Shown: positions 14,601 to 23,129 of the stretch, piece after piece
How the letters are laid out: every line of letters begins with the position of its first letter
How positions within the stretch are numbered: the stretch's first letter is position 1
DNA from: Undaria pinnatifida
Taxonomy: Eukaryota > Sar > Phaeophyceae > Laminariales > Alariaceae
DNA: 64,000 nucleotides
Assembly (NCBI GenBank): GCA_012845835.1
Contig: JABAKD010000014.1
Span: 2,410,501 to 2,474,500, forward strand
Direction of reading: 5' to 3'
Notes under the pieces: model-generated
What the model was told of the DNA's origin: nothing
Databases searched by the model: none
What the model saw: the letters and a program-made list of their open reading frames with translations, nothing else
Translations under genes and position numbers: made by a program

Positions 14601-17600
14601 ATACAGAGATACAAGCTCTCCGGGTGTGTTTTGTGTTCTTCGCATGAAACGGATGTTTCTCACCCATCGACATCCAGCACACCCAGTGTCGGTGCCGATG
14701 TGCCATCGTAGAGGGAGACGACGCTCTGCGGTCACACACTACCAGACGGAAATGTAGCAAACAAAGTACAAGGGGTTCAGCAGTGCAATGGCAAACATAC
14801 TGCATACGAAAGCGGAACATACACAAGCCAACACACCAGGCAACATGCACTGAAGGAAGAGAAATAACAAGAAAAAATAACTACAGGAAAAAAATGGATG
14901 CAAACTACAGAGGTCGCAAACAGAGTGAGGATATTTAACAATGCAACATCTCCCTAGGTTCACCATTTTCGCAACAAGGCGGTGCCCTCCGTCAAACAGT
15001 ACACCAGGGTTAGGATGGTTACAACCGAGACTGGCTCGCGTACCTGGGCAGTCTTTGTTACTGTAATGTAATACGGCTCAGTTGTGTGAGGAACCCGGGA
15101 GAAACGATTCCGCTTACGGTTTTTTGTTCACCTCTCCTACGGCATCAAGGCAGGCCGCATGGTCATTGGACACGTCGTACAAATAAAAGCAAACACGACA
15201 AGTCGGTGTCTCGAATTCCAGTGGATAATTGGAACGCTTTTCGGGCAACTGTAGAGGTCCCTCACGGTCCCTCTATAGCGCTGGTGTGTGCCAGCCGGAA
15301 ATACCGGCACTACAGCGGCAGCCGGCACTACTCCGCGTACTACCGCTGCTGGTTGTTCCCGTTTTTGCCACGCGATTTAACTGGCGATATAACGGGCAAC
15401 AGGCACTAGTCAACCGGCGTGATAGAGGGACCAGTACTGTATAGTTTGTCCGACCCATCACGTACTCCATCCAGATTTCCGATTGTTGGAGCAGGCATCG
15501 CGGTTGATTACTCTTGAAGTGCACCCATGTTTTTGGGGACAAGCTACTTGAAAACCATTGAATGTGTTGAGCTTTGTAAAATTAAAAGGGCTGACGAGGC
15601 ATCAAACGCGTTGCGTGGCGATATGTGTACACGGCAGGTGGACCGCGTGATCGGTGGACATATCGATTGACGGTGGACATGGTGTGACTTTCTTTGTTCT
15701 GTAGGGTGGCGTGCAGTAAGCGGTACGAGTCGCATGCTGTAGTGCGCTTTCATTATTTTCCGCAAGCATAGGAAGGCATTTCCATCTCGGGAACCTACCC
15801 TCTAGACCTCCAATATTGCAACAGAGAGCCTTCCTGATTACAGCTTGATATCTGTCTACGCAATGGACCCTCCGCATGTACTGGTCCGGGCAGTACCACG
15901 CATCAACCGTATTACATCTTGGCGCAGGCGGTTACAATACCCCCCCCTGTCCGACGCATACCTTTCATCGGTGCGAAACGGTCATCCCGATCATGACCCG
16001 GCAGTACAGCGGGCGCTTTCCATCCAACTTATCCTCCATTCTTCCTCGGCTCCGGTGGTTGCAACACCCCCCCCAGCCTGGCCCTTGTGAGCGTTGGTGC
16101 CAAGCAGGCATTCCGGCGATGAACCGACCCTCCGTCCTACCTCAGCGCCCCGCCACTGCCACACGCTCCAGCCCGACACCTGTGAGCAACGGCGTCCAAC
16201 CGGTATTCCGGCAACCGAGCGCGTCTCAGTAGTTCCGCGCCCCCGACGACGGTGTTGACCGTTGCCAGTGCTTGGGAAGAGCGGCAGTCCTGGGCTTTGT
16301 TCCCGATTTTTTTTTTTCAACAATAACTCGATAAGCCGACGCCTCGCACCCCTCTCGTCTCACTACGCTTCTAACGACTTGCAGACCTCAGCCAACACCG
16401 CATGAAACCACCCGTCAGGCTCGTACCCAAGGGCGCTTTGGTCTTTCCGCCGTGAGGGCACCACCTTCCCCCCAAACAGCAACGCCCCATGGCTGTTGGG
16501 CGTCCGTCTGCGACAGTGTTGACAACATGGTCGCCAGCGAACATCCCCCCACGTACGCAGACACAAATACTGACACAATCGCACTCTCACAAGGCACATT
16601 CACACAAAAGGCATGCCAGTGCACACACGCGGTCGAGTGCGCAGGTCTCCTACTTTTCCTCCGTGTAGCGCCAGCGCCCGCATACATCGAGAACGTAAAA
16701 TTTGAGCTTAAGCTTTGTTTTTCCCCATCCGCCGGAGGATAAAAAAAAAAAAAGTAATATTTGTGCGAATGGTAAGACCCATAGGAGTCAACAGACGTTT
16801 CATTTTGCCAGAAACCCGCAAACTTCTGGGGGACGCGCGCGGTGCAGAGGATGTGGTGTCATGGCTGCGGATGCAGTGCGTTCCGAGACCGCGCTGTCCG
16901 CTTCGAAGCTGATGCAGCTCGGTAAGAAGCCGTGAAGGAAGATCGGAAGCGCTGCTTCTTTTTCCGCTGCTGCCTGCCTAGCGGTGCCAGCCTGGGATCG
17001 CATAGTGTTGGCCTCGGCTTGGTCTGGGTTCGCGGCCATGACTGCCACATCCACGTTGCCGTGCGCGTGTCCTCCAGCAGCTTACGGACTTCTGGGGAGA
17101 CAAACCGTCTCTCGTCCTAAATGTTCACACACCGGACAGATCATGTTCCAGATAATCTACATCCTTTCTGTTTCGTATACATGTAATGGTATGGTGTGCG
17201 GGATCTGTGCAGTACAGATCTAATCTTGGAAATATGTGCTAGGCTGACCGTCCGGTTCTCACAAGGCGACGTGATCTATCGGCCATGCAGATCGTATGGA
17301 CCAGGGGTCTTATCTGCCCTGAAAGACATGGATCATTAGTAATTAGTAGGGATATGACATTTGCGACGTGTATTCGTGTTCCACTGGCGATGGTGATCAT
17401 AATCATTATCACGACGAGTCTCTACACGCCTTTTGGTGGAACTAGGTACTGGCGTTCCCGATGGAGTAGGTTAATCTCGTCCTTACTAACGTGAAGGTCA
17501 TGGGTTCAAGTCTCGCCGAGTGCATTCCCTTGCTCGTAGGGACTTTTTCTTGCGCAACAATCGACGGGCGGAAAGTGCGAGAGCGTAAGTTAGCAAAAAT

Positions 17601-20600
17601 CGACGAAATCGACGAGCGCAAAAAGCTGAAAAGTGGGAATGCTGAACCTTCTGCGCGATTAAAGTGAAGGCATGTACCGGGGGGGTGAGAAGGGAAGACA
17701 CCTGTGGACACGGCTTGTCCAGAAGATCGCTGAGGGTAAAACCTCGTACGATTCGAGCTGGAGAGTGAACGTGATGATTAAGAAAACTATAACTTGAAAA
17801 GAAAAACACCGGGTAGAGCGTGGCATAGGACGCAAAGAGAACATCGACGATAACTGACTTGTAAGACCCATTTGGACGAGTCCCCACATATGGTTTGTTT
17901 CGCCGGAAGTCCGCAAGCTGCTGGGGGACGCGCGCGGCGCAAAGGGTGTGGTAGCCGTGGCTGCGGATGCAGTGCATTCCGCGACCGCGCTGTGTGCTTC
18001 GAAGCTGATGCCGCTCGGCAGGCAGCAGCGGAGGAAGAAACTTCGAATCCAGGCAGATGGCTCGTCTCGCCGGAAGTCCGCAGGCTGCCGGGGGACGCGC
18101 GCAACGCAAAGTACGTGGTGGCCATGGCTGCGGATGCAGTGCATTCCGAGGCCGCGCTGTCCGTTTCGAAGCTGATGCTGATCGGTGGGCAGCCGCGGAG
18201 GAAGAAGCGCTTCTTCCCTCTCTGCTACCTGCCGAGCCGCGCTTGTCTGGGAGCGGACAATAGCTGTCTCGCCTTGCGCTGCCTCCGCAGCTGTGGCCAC
18301 TACATCCATGGTGCCACGCGCATGTGCTTGAGCAGCTTGGGAACTTCTGGGGAGACGAGCCGTCTCTCGTCGTATGTGTCCCGCTGACGCTGGTGGTCAT
18401 GAGTGATGATAAATCTCTACCCGCCAGTCTCTGCTGGGAGGAAGCAAAGATAACATCGTACGGTTACCGACTACATTCCTGTTCCTGTCCCCGAAGTCCG
18501 CAAGACGGTGGAGGATGTGCGCGCGGCGAAGGATGTTGTCGTTATGGCTGCGGAGGTGGTGCTAGCCGAGATCGCGGATGTCCGCGTTGAGGGTGGCACT
18601 GCTCGGCTTGCGGCCACGGAGGAAGAAGTCCCGTTTTTCTCTTCAAGCTGTTGGAGCCACGGGTAGCTTGGATTGAAGCGCCGCTTCTTCCTTCGCGGCT
18701 TGTTAGGCCCGCCAGCCTCGATGCCCACACTTCGTGGTCTCAGCTTGCGTTGCCTCCGTGACCATGCCCGAGCAAAACTGCGAAGGGAGGCCTGCCAACT
18801 GGACGGCCTGCCGTTGCTCAGCAGTGAGCGCATGCACCACGGATAGCTCGGAGCGAAGCGCGACTTCTTCCTCAATGGCTGCCTGCTGAGCAGTTGCAGC
18901 CTCTAAGTGGGCAGCAGGGACTATCCGATGCGTGGTTTCCCAACTCGTTTGCAGATAATGCTAATATCGCGACAGTCCGCTTCGAAGCTGTCTCGGGTCG
19001 GCAGGCAGCCGCGGAGAAAAAACGGCACTCCATTCCAAGATATCCGAGGTGCTCGCACTGCCTCGGATACCTTAAAGTGCAATATCGACGCTTTCGCCGC
19101 GGCCGCCCGGTGAGCAGCGCCAGCCTCAAAGTGGACAGAAGCCAAGTTCGAACGCGAAGTCTAGAGGCTCGTGTGGCAGTGGAACCCGAGATCGCGACTG
19201 CCCGCTTGAAGAGTGGCGCTGACCGGCAGGCAGCCGCGGAGCAAGAAGCATCGCTTCGCTCCGAGTCATCCGAGCCTCGAGTAGCTTGGATCGAAGCGCG
19301 GCTTCTTCCTTTGAGCTTCGTGTTGAGGCCCGCCAGCCTCGACGCACACACTCATGGTCTCGGCTTGCACTGCCTCCGCAGCCATGGCCGACCAAAGCTC
19401 CGAAACGAGCTCTGCCGCCTGGATGGCCGCCGTTTGCTCGCCGGTGAGAGCTCCACAGATAGCTCGGAACGAAGCGCAGCTTTACCCCGCGGCTACCTAC
19501 CGAGCAGCTCCAGCCTTCAGCTCCAGCCTTTTAGGCGGACAGCAGGCAAGCTCCGAAGCGAGGCATACCGATTGGTTGGCCGCCGCTGCAAGACGCAGGC
19601 GGCACGAAGGATGTGATACGCATGGCTGCGGAGTCTGTGCAAGCCGAGATCACAGCCGTTCGCGGCGAGGCTGGCGCAAATCCACGCGTCGGATACCTCG
19701 GTCGAAATCGCGTTTCGCGCTCCGTGGCTGCCTGCTAGCAGCGTCAGCCTCGACGGCCAGCGCCTTGGATTCCTCGGGTTGAAATCGCGCTTCGCGCTGC
19801 GTGGCTGCCTGCCTGGAGCCACCAGCCCCAACACGGACGGCTGCTTTTTCGGCTTGCACCGCCTCCGGAGCCATGACCGACGAAAGCGCTGAAACAAGGT
19901 CTGCCGACTGGTTGGCCGCCGTTTGCCCACCGGTATGCGCCTCCGATAGCTCGGAAAGATTGAAGCGCAGCTTCTCCCTCCGCTGCGGCCTACCGAGCAG
20001 CGCCAGCGGATAGCAGGCAGGCCCGAAGCGACGCGTGCCGACGGGTTGGCCTCCGCTGCAGGACACGCGCGGAGCGAAAAAAAAAATGTGATGCCCATGG
20101 CTGTGGAAGCAGTGCAAGCCGAGATCGCAGCCGTCTGCGTTGAGGCTGGCGCTGCTAAGGAGCGGAGCGCGAAGCGCGACTTCACCTCGAGTTATCCGAG
20201 GCGCTGTGAGCACTGGTGAGCGCCTCGGGTAGCTTGGATCGGAGTCCCGCTTTTTCGCGCCGCGGCTGCCCACCTATCAGCGCTAGCCTCGACGCGGACG
20301 GCTGCGATCTCGCCTTGCACTGCCTCCGCAGTCATGGCCCAGCGCTCCGAAACGAGGCCAGCCGACTGGTTGGCCGCTGTTTGCCCACCTGTGTGCCCCT
20401 CGACAGCTCGGATCGAGAGCGCCACTTTATCCTCCGCGGCGGCCTGCTGAGGAGCTCCAGCCTCGAAGCGGACGGCTGCGATCTCGGCTTGCATTTCCAC
20501 CGCAACCATGGCAGACCGAATCTCCACAACGAGGTCTAAACACTTGCTGGCCACTATTTACTTAACCGTGAGCACCTCAAAGAGCTCAGAACGTCGCGCC

Positions 20601-23129
20601 TTTATTTCCTCGACCGCCTGTCGAGTAACATAAGCCTGTAAACGGATAGCAGGCGAACTCCAAAGCGAATCATACCCACTGATTGGCCGGAGCTACAGGA
20701 CACACCCTGCGCGAGGAAACTAGCCCCGGAGGCAGTGCAAGCCGAGGTTGCAGCCGTCGGAGGCGAGGCAAGCGCTCTCTTCTACGCGGACGGCTGCGAT
20801 TTCGGTTTGCACTGCCTCCGCAGCCATGACGGACCAAAGCTCCGAAGCGAGGGCTGCCGACTGGCTGGCCGCCGTTTGCTTACCGGTGTGCACTTCGGAA
20901 AGCTCGGATCGAAGCGCTGCTTCTTCCTCCTCGGCTGAGCAGCGCCAGCCTTCAAGTGGACAGCAGGCAAACCCCCACACGAAGGATGCCGACTGGTTGG
21001 CCGCCGCTGCAAGACACGCGCGGCGCGAAATGGGTTATACCCGTGGCTGCAGAGGCAATGCAAACCGAGACCGCAGCCGTTCGCGTCGAGGCTGGCACTG
21101 CTAGGCAGGCAGCCGCGGGGCGTGAAGCGCGATTTTGTTCAGAGGTCAGCGTCTCCGGTAGTCGGATCGAAATCCCTATTCGCGCCCCGCGGCTGCTTGT
21201 CTTGCTGCGCTAGCTTCGACGCGTACGGCTGCGATACCGGCTTGTGCTCCGCAGCCATGGCCGCCCAAAGCTCCGAAGCGAGGTCTGCCGACTGGTTGGC
21301 CGCCGTACACCTATCGGGGTGCACGTCGGATAGCTCGGATCTGAGCGCCGCTTCTTCCTCCGCGGCTGCCTTCTGAGCAGTGCCTGTCTCTAAGCGGACA
21401 GCAGGCAAGGTCCGAAGCAAAACATGCCGACTGGTTGGCCGCTGCTGCAGGACACGCGCGGCGAGAAATATGTTACACCATGGCTGCGGAAGCGCAAGCC
21501 GAGATCGCAGCCAACCGCGTCGAGGCTGGCTCTGCTAGGCAATCAGCCGCGGAACACGAAGCGAGACCTTGCTCCAAGGTATCCGAGGCGCTGGTGAGCC
21601 CCTCGGCTAGCTCGGAAATCCCTCTTCGCGCTGCGCGGCTGCGTGCCTAGAGGCGCTAGCTTCGACGCGGGCGTCTGCGATCTCTGCTTGCACTGCTTCC
21701 GCAGCCATGGCGGACTCAAGCTCCGAAGCTAGAGCTGCTGGCTGATTGGCCGTCGTTTGCTTTCCGGCGTTCGCCTGGGAAAGCTGGGATCGAAGCGCCG
21801 CTTCTTCCTCCACGGCTGCCCGCGGACAGCCGCGATCTCGGCTTGCTTGCACGCCCTCCTCACCCACCGCTACCACGACCTTTGCGCCGCGCGCGTCTTC
21901 CAGCAGCTTGCGGACTTCCTGTGGGACGAGCTGCGTACGGTACCGTAATCGGTTATTGTTCGATGTTCGCTTTGTTTTCTATCTGCTCCCGTTTCATTTG
22001 GAAACGTGTGTGTAAAGATCCCAGCTGTCCATTTCATGGCAGGAGCTGCTCACCACGCAAGCCGCAGAGGGCGAGGCGGCGCTCCACTCTGAAACATCCG
22101 AGGCCGTCACCGGCCTAGCACCTTGGATAGCTCAGAACGGATCACCGCTTCTTTCCCCGCTTTGGCAGCGCCAGCCTCGAAGCATACAGCCATGACTTCC
22201 GCTGTCTCCGAAGCGAGGTTTCCCGACTTGTTGACGGCAGTTTTGCTCACTCGTTCCCAAGTAAAAAAACTCAGCATGGAACGTGTTCCTGTCGTACTAG
22301 TGGTGATCGTATGGTACGTGTCGTGTCCTGCTGTATCATCAAATACGCCCCCGCCCCGGCCCCTGCGCGTGCTTGCAGGAGATACGCACGTTCCCCGCGT
22401 GAGCATTCTAGCCCCATGTATTTTAGCCTGGGAGAATATGGCTGTTTATTATTAATGTTGCCAGCGAAAGCTTTCCAATTTACACCGCCCAAAGAAAATG
22501 GGGACTCCTTTTTCGAGATCGCTGAAACGTATTATACGTCCGACGCTGCCGACCGAAAATAAATGGCACGAACATTGACGATAGTTACAGAGGTCCTGCT
22601 GGGCGCGTTCCTATTGATAGCTATACTGTCTTGAACAATATACAAACTCTTCTGCCCTGCACTGCCGTGTGAACCCCCCCCCCCCACGGCGCACCCGCGG
22701 CGCCTGCAGGAGGTGGACCAGGAGCGGGCCCGAAACCAGCTGGAGAGCGAAAACCGGGAAGCTAGGCTTAAGGCTGAAAAGGAAGCGCTGTCACGTGCCT
22801 GCGAGGAAGAAGCGGAAGAACTAGGAAATGCATGGGCGGTTGTTGAAGCCGCGGCAGGGTTTACACCCAATGATGAGGCGGGAGCGGCGGCGACGGCGGC
22901 GGTGGGGAACGAAAATACCGGCGATAAGATGCACCAGTTAGCCGCGGCGGCGGCGGCGGGGGCGGGGGGTATTGTAGGAGGAGGCGGTGGACTGGGGGTG
23001 GGCGGGGGGGTGAATGGTGGCGGTGACGTTGGCGGTGGTGGTGATGTTGGTGGTGATAGCGATAGAATGGGTGATAATAAAGCGCCGGTACATTCTGTGG
23101 GGGCTAACGGTGATGTTGGAGGGAATTGA
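189..23129 (+). CDS. Multi-exon gene for an unrecognised coiled-coil protein (9 predicted exons)
   Basis: Nine short open segments can be joined: 189-257, 847-990, 7243-7440, 8096-8245, 10731-10844, 12284-12409, 13358-13441, 14184-14261 and 22710-23129. Each is bounded by an AG acceptor and a GT (once GC) donor, and every junction falls in phase 0, so the frame runs 1383 nt to a TGA (about 460 aa). The N-terminal third is mixed globular sequence. Exon 4 is Lys/Pro/Ala-rich. Exons 5-9 are charged Glu/Lys/Ala/Leu heptad-like coiled coil, ending in a Gly/Val/Asp-rich low-complexity tail. No signal peptide or membrane segment is evident and no family was recognised. A structural or scaffold role would be a guess. 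Inference: uniform phase 0 supports one gene, but the links from exon 2 to exon 3 (6.3-kb intron) and exon 8 to exon 9 (8.4-kb intron full of repeats) are weak, and exons may be missing. Two genes are possible. Confidence 0.45.
847..990 (+). CDS. Exon 2 of coiled-coil gene
   Basis: A 48-codon phase-0 exon. The acceptor AG at 845-846 follows a long C tract (758-780) that serves as the polypyrimidine stretch. The donor gtatgg follows codon GAG. The peptide contains VCVEKGHLATVASVKRSERG and DPYTEEEVDARYRLMLKPGE, which have the composition of real coding sequence. The frame meets TAA at 1003 if the intron is not removed. No domain was recognised. Confidence 0.5.
1740..2035 (+). repeat. Dispersed repeat (tandem copies) related to 5335-5490
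   Basis: Two imperfect direct copies share CCATCCACCCACGA, GTCTTGAAATT and a run of short T-rich sequence (about 1800-1870 and 1970-2030). Between them lies GGGGCGACCCACTCCCCAC. The same order (AATTrGTGTGGAT, TTTTTCT, AGGGGCGACCCAC, then ACAGCAG-rich sequence) recurs at 5335-5490. This is a dispersed non-coding repeat. Confidence 0.5.
2680..2860 (+). repeat. 93-bp tandem repeat, GGTACC/CCCGGG-rich
   Basis: The sequence beginning CAGyACCGGGACGAATCCGG is repeated at 2680 and 2773 (period 93). Both copies include CCAAAATTCCCGTGGGATTT. A diverged copy in the opposite orientation lies at 4196-4345 (TCCCGGGACGAATCCGG with CCGCGGTACCCGG nearby). The chance ORFs on both strands here have no coding signature beyond the repeat. 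Confidence 0.7.
4045..4180 (+). repeat. 68-bp tandem duplication
   Basis: Copies at 4045-4112 and 4113-4180 differ at only a couple of positions (CCACCTGAGAACTG against CCATCTAAGAACTG). Such low divergence points to a recent local duplication. Confidence 0.85.
4196..4345 (-). repeat. Inverted copy of the GGTACC-rich repeat
   Basis: This stretch is dense in CCCGGG and GGTACC blocks and is related to the 2680-2860 tandem repeat. Its edges are poorly defined. Confidence 0.45.
5335..5490 (+). repeat. Second copy of the 1740-2035 repeat family
   Basis: It shares GTGTGGAT, TTTTTCT, AGGGGCGACCCACyC, a GAAACA block and a CAGCAG-rich tail with the copies near 1.8-2.0 kb, in the same orientation. Confidence 0.5.
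5717..5750. repeat. 34-bp perfect palindrome
   Basis: The half-site GATGCTTACAGCATCAA is followed immediately by its exact reverse complement with no spacer. It could extrude as a perfect hairpin. It lies in AT-rich, apparently intronic or intergenic DNA. Confidence 0.9.
6633..6675. repeat. Degenerate CCCTAA-like (telomere-like) tract
   Basis: Irregular CCCAACC, CCGAACCTAAGCCC and CAACCCTGACC units resemble decayed CCCTAA repeats. Related tracts occur at 37527-37578 and 48829-48846. Confidence 0.4.
7243..7440 (+). CDS. Exon 3 of coiled-coil gene
   Basis: A 66-codon phase-0 exon. The acceptor is TATCAAG at 7241-7242 and the donor is CAG|gtgggt. The peptide runs from a globular-looking part (VIDGAVKFAPGTVFQQPP, then LLGCFKNGVPLHDFVLGG) into a charged helix (VKRERELEMEERQDRQ). 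The region downstream of the donor is G-rich and full of chance ORFs on both strands, which I ignore. Confidence 0.55.
8096..8245 (+). CDS. Exon 4 of coiled-coil gene (Lys/Pro/Ala-rich)
   Basis: A 50-codon phase-0 exon. The acceptor is either CCCCAAG or, one codon later, CCAAGCAG. The donor is TAT|gtgcgt. The peptide is basic and low in complexity (HKRKAPSPVNHAASAKK, then VTVKKPAMSVFEQAANQG), as expected of a flexible linker. Confidence 0.55.
8538..8658 (+). repeat. (GTT)n microsatellite
   Basis: About 40 triplets, interrupted by a few GTC units. It gives poly-Val, poly-Leu, poly-Gln and poly-Thr shadow ORFs on the two strands, none of them a gene. Confidence 0.95.
8712..8912 (+). repeat. 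40-bp tandem repeat, five copies
   Basis: Copies start at 8712, 8752, 8792, 8833 and 8873. Each begins CGGTTTATCGCCACAATCG or a variant and ends TATGAAAGG or similar. Divergence rises towards the 3' copies. Confidence 0.9.
9545..9885 (-). mobile_element. tRNA-headed SINE, copy A
   Basis: The minus strand carries TGGCGTAGTAGG (9864-9875), an exact pol III A-box, and 33 nt further on a degraded B-box (GGTCCAAGTCTC, 9820-9831). A body follows that matches copy B at 17445-17765 over more than 300 bp: AATCGACGAGC, AAAAAGCTGAAA, GGGAATG-TTGAACC, GTCCAGAAG-TCGCTGAGGG and GTAAAAC-CTC. Copy B keeps the better B-box. This is a two-member short interspersed element within introns of the coiled-coil gene. 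Confidence 0.7.
10731..10844 (+). CDS. Exon 5 of coiled-coil gene
   Basis: A 38-codon phase-0 exon. The acceptor GCGGCAG follows a C-rich stretch and the donor is GGG|gtgagt, close to consensus. The peptide is a charged helix (FSRAELEELEAEEKAAGRP) followed by a basic/Ser stretch. Confidence 0.6.
11365..11960 (+). repeat. TCAATC satellite (6-bp based)
   Basis: About 600 bp of TCAATCTCAATCTC-type units, interrupted by CCC-rich variants. The frame-open ORFs (Ser/Ile or Asn/Leu repeats) are products of the repeat. Confidence 0.9.
12284..12409 (+). CDS. Exon 6 of coiled-coil gene
   Basis: A 42-codon phase-0 exon after GGGGACAG. The peptide includes ATQLELLSAAEAELRHSFD and DAQMKFLNE. The best 3' boundary is a GC donor (GAG|gcaaga), because it joins in frame to AEEAKKAEM of exon 7. 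A read-through meets TAG within five codons. GC-AG introns are a minor but accepted class. A GT donor a few bases downstream would break the frame. Confidence 0.5.
13200..13248 (+). repeat. About 20-bp tandem repeat (ATCGTGGCAAAACGA)
   Basis: Three consecutive units ATCGTGGCAAAACGATGTT, with diverged units back to about 13145 (GTTTTGACGCGG-like and GGCAACACGATTTTG). Confidence 0.7.
13358..13441 (+). CDS. Exon 7 of coiled-coil gene
   Basis: A 28-codon phase-0 exon between GTGTACAG and AAG|gtgaat. It encodes AEEAKKAEMVAFQRAGEAAL followed by QNYERSRK, a heptad-like charged helix that continues exon 6. Confidence 0.6.
13660..13920 (+). mobile_element. MITE family 1, copy 1
   Basis: Left end GACACTTGTTACGATAGATG, right end CGCCTCTACCGTCGCACGCG, which are roughly inverted repeats of each other. 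Inside are CTTTTTGGCGAAA, GGGGCTCCTTAACCCGAA and a GAAGAGCC hairpin. Copies at 25885, 29450 and 39985 share these blocks. Confidence 0.6.
14184..14261 (+). CDS. Exon 8 of coiled-coil gene
   Basis: A 26-codon phase-0 exon between TTAATAG and GAG|gtgcgc. It encodes LKLHKAFLSQRQRITRLRME, an amphipathic basic helix. It would continue directly into EVDQERARNQLE of the terminal exon. Confidence 0.5.
15266..15432. mobile_element. Short TIR element (MITE-like)
   Basis: It begins GGTCCCTCTATAGCGCTGGT and ends with the near inverse (CCGGCGTGATAGAGGGACC). The interior is rich in GCCGGCACTA. The interior motif resembles pieces at 12560-12600 and the larger TIR element at 60208-60540. Confidence 0.45.
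16810..22215. repeat. Array of coiled-coil-coding modules in alternating orientation
   Basis: A module of about 150-250 bp recurs roughly 20 times. In its sense direction it reads EVRKLL-DARGAKDVV, then MAAEAVQAEIAAVRVEA, then ARQAAAEEEAALRSELSE, and in some copies GKQTAANQSADLASEL. The MAAEAV core is on the plus strand near 16862, 17957, 18123, 18545, 19622, 20098, 20729, 21045 and 21479. It is on the minus strand near 17025, 18270, 18745, 19365, 19855, 20316, 20490, 20807, 21240 and 21690. Neighbouring modules are therefore mostly inverted relative to each other. Frames are broken by small indels, so no long intact ORF runs through. The peptide resembles long Ala/Glu-rich coiled coils. It may be a decayed gene or amplified exon, or a foldback-type repeat. 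Confidence 0.75.
17445..17765 (+). mobile_element. tRNA-headed SINE, copy B
   Basis: GATGGAGTAGG (17460-17470) is a degraded A-box and GGGTTCAAGTCTC (17502-17514) a good pol III B-box. The body AATCGACGAGCGC, AAAAAGCTGAAA, GGGAATGCTGAACC, CTTGTCCAGAAGATCGCTG matches copy A. It sits inside the coiled-coil module array, so it either inserted there or predates the array. No intact tRNA folds from it. Confidence 0.7.
22710..23129 (+). CDS. Terminal exon (9) of coiled-coil gene
   Basis: It opens after CGCCTGCAG in phase 0 and runs 139 codons to TGA. Residues 1-50 of the exon are strong coiled coil (QLESENREARLKAEKEAL, SRACEEEAEELGNAW). There follow Ala-rich sequence, a Gly-rich tail (GGGGGLGVGGGVNGGG) and DNKAPVHSVGANGDVGGN before the stop. 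The tail is low complexity built on GGYGGT-type triplets and may vary in length between individuals. Confidence 0.65.
   Translation, partial: EVDQERARNQLESENREARLKAEKEALSRACEEEAEELGNAWAVVEAAAGFTPNDEAGAAATAAVGNENTGDKMHQLAAAAAAGAGGIVGGGGGLGVGGGVNGGGDVGGGGDVGGDSDRMGDNKAPVHSVGANGDVGGN

Larger units (their letters stand above)
14262..22709 (+). other. Putative 8.4-kb last intron
   Basis: It spans from the gtgcgc donor to the acceptor CGCCTGCAG (22701-22709). It contains a small TIR element (15266-15432), a SINE copy (17445-17765) and an array of coiled-coil-coding modules in both orientations (16810-22215). Plus-oriented modules such as 18495-18650 could be alternative exons. I could not link any of them in phase with good boundaries on both sides. 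Confidence 0.4.

Noticed and set aside
17445-17515. tRNA gene
   Set aside because: The B-box is good, but the acceptor and anticodon stems do not pair and the sequence is one of two SINE copies.
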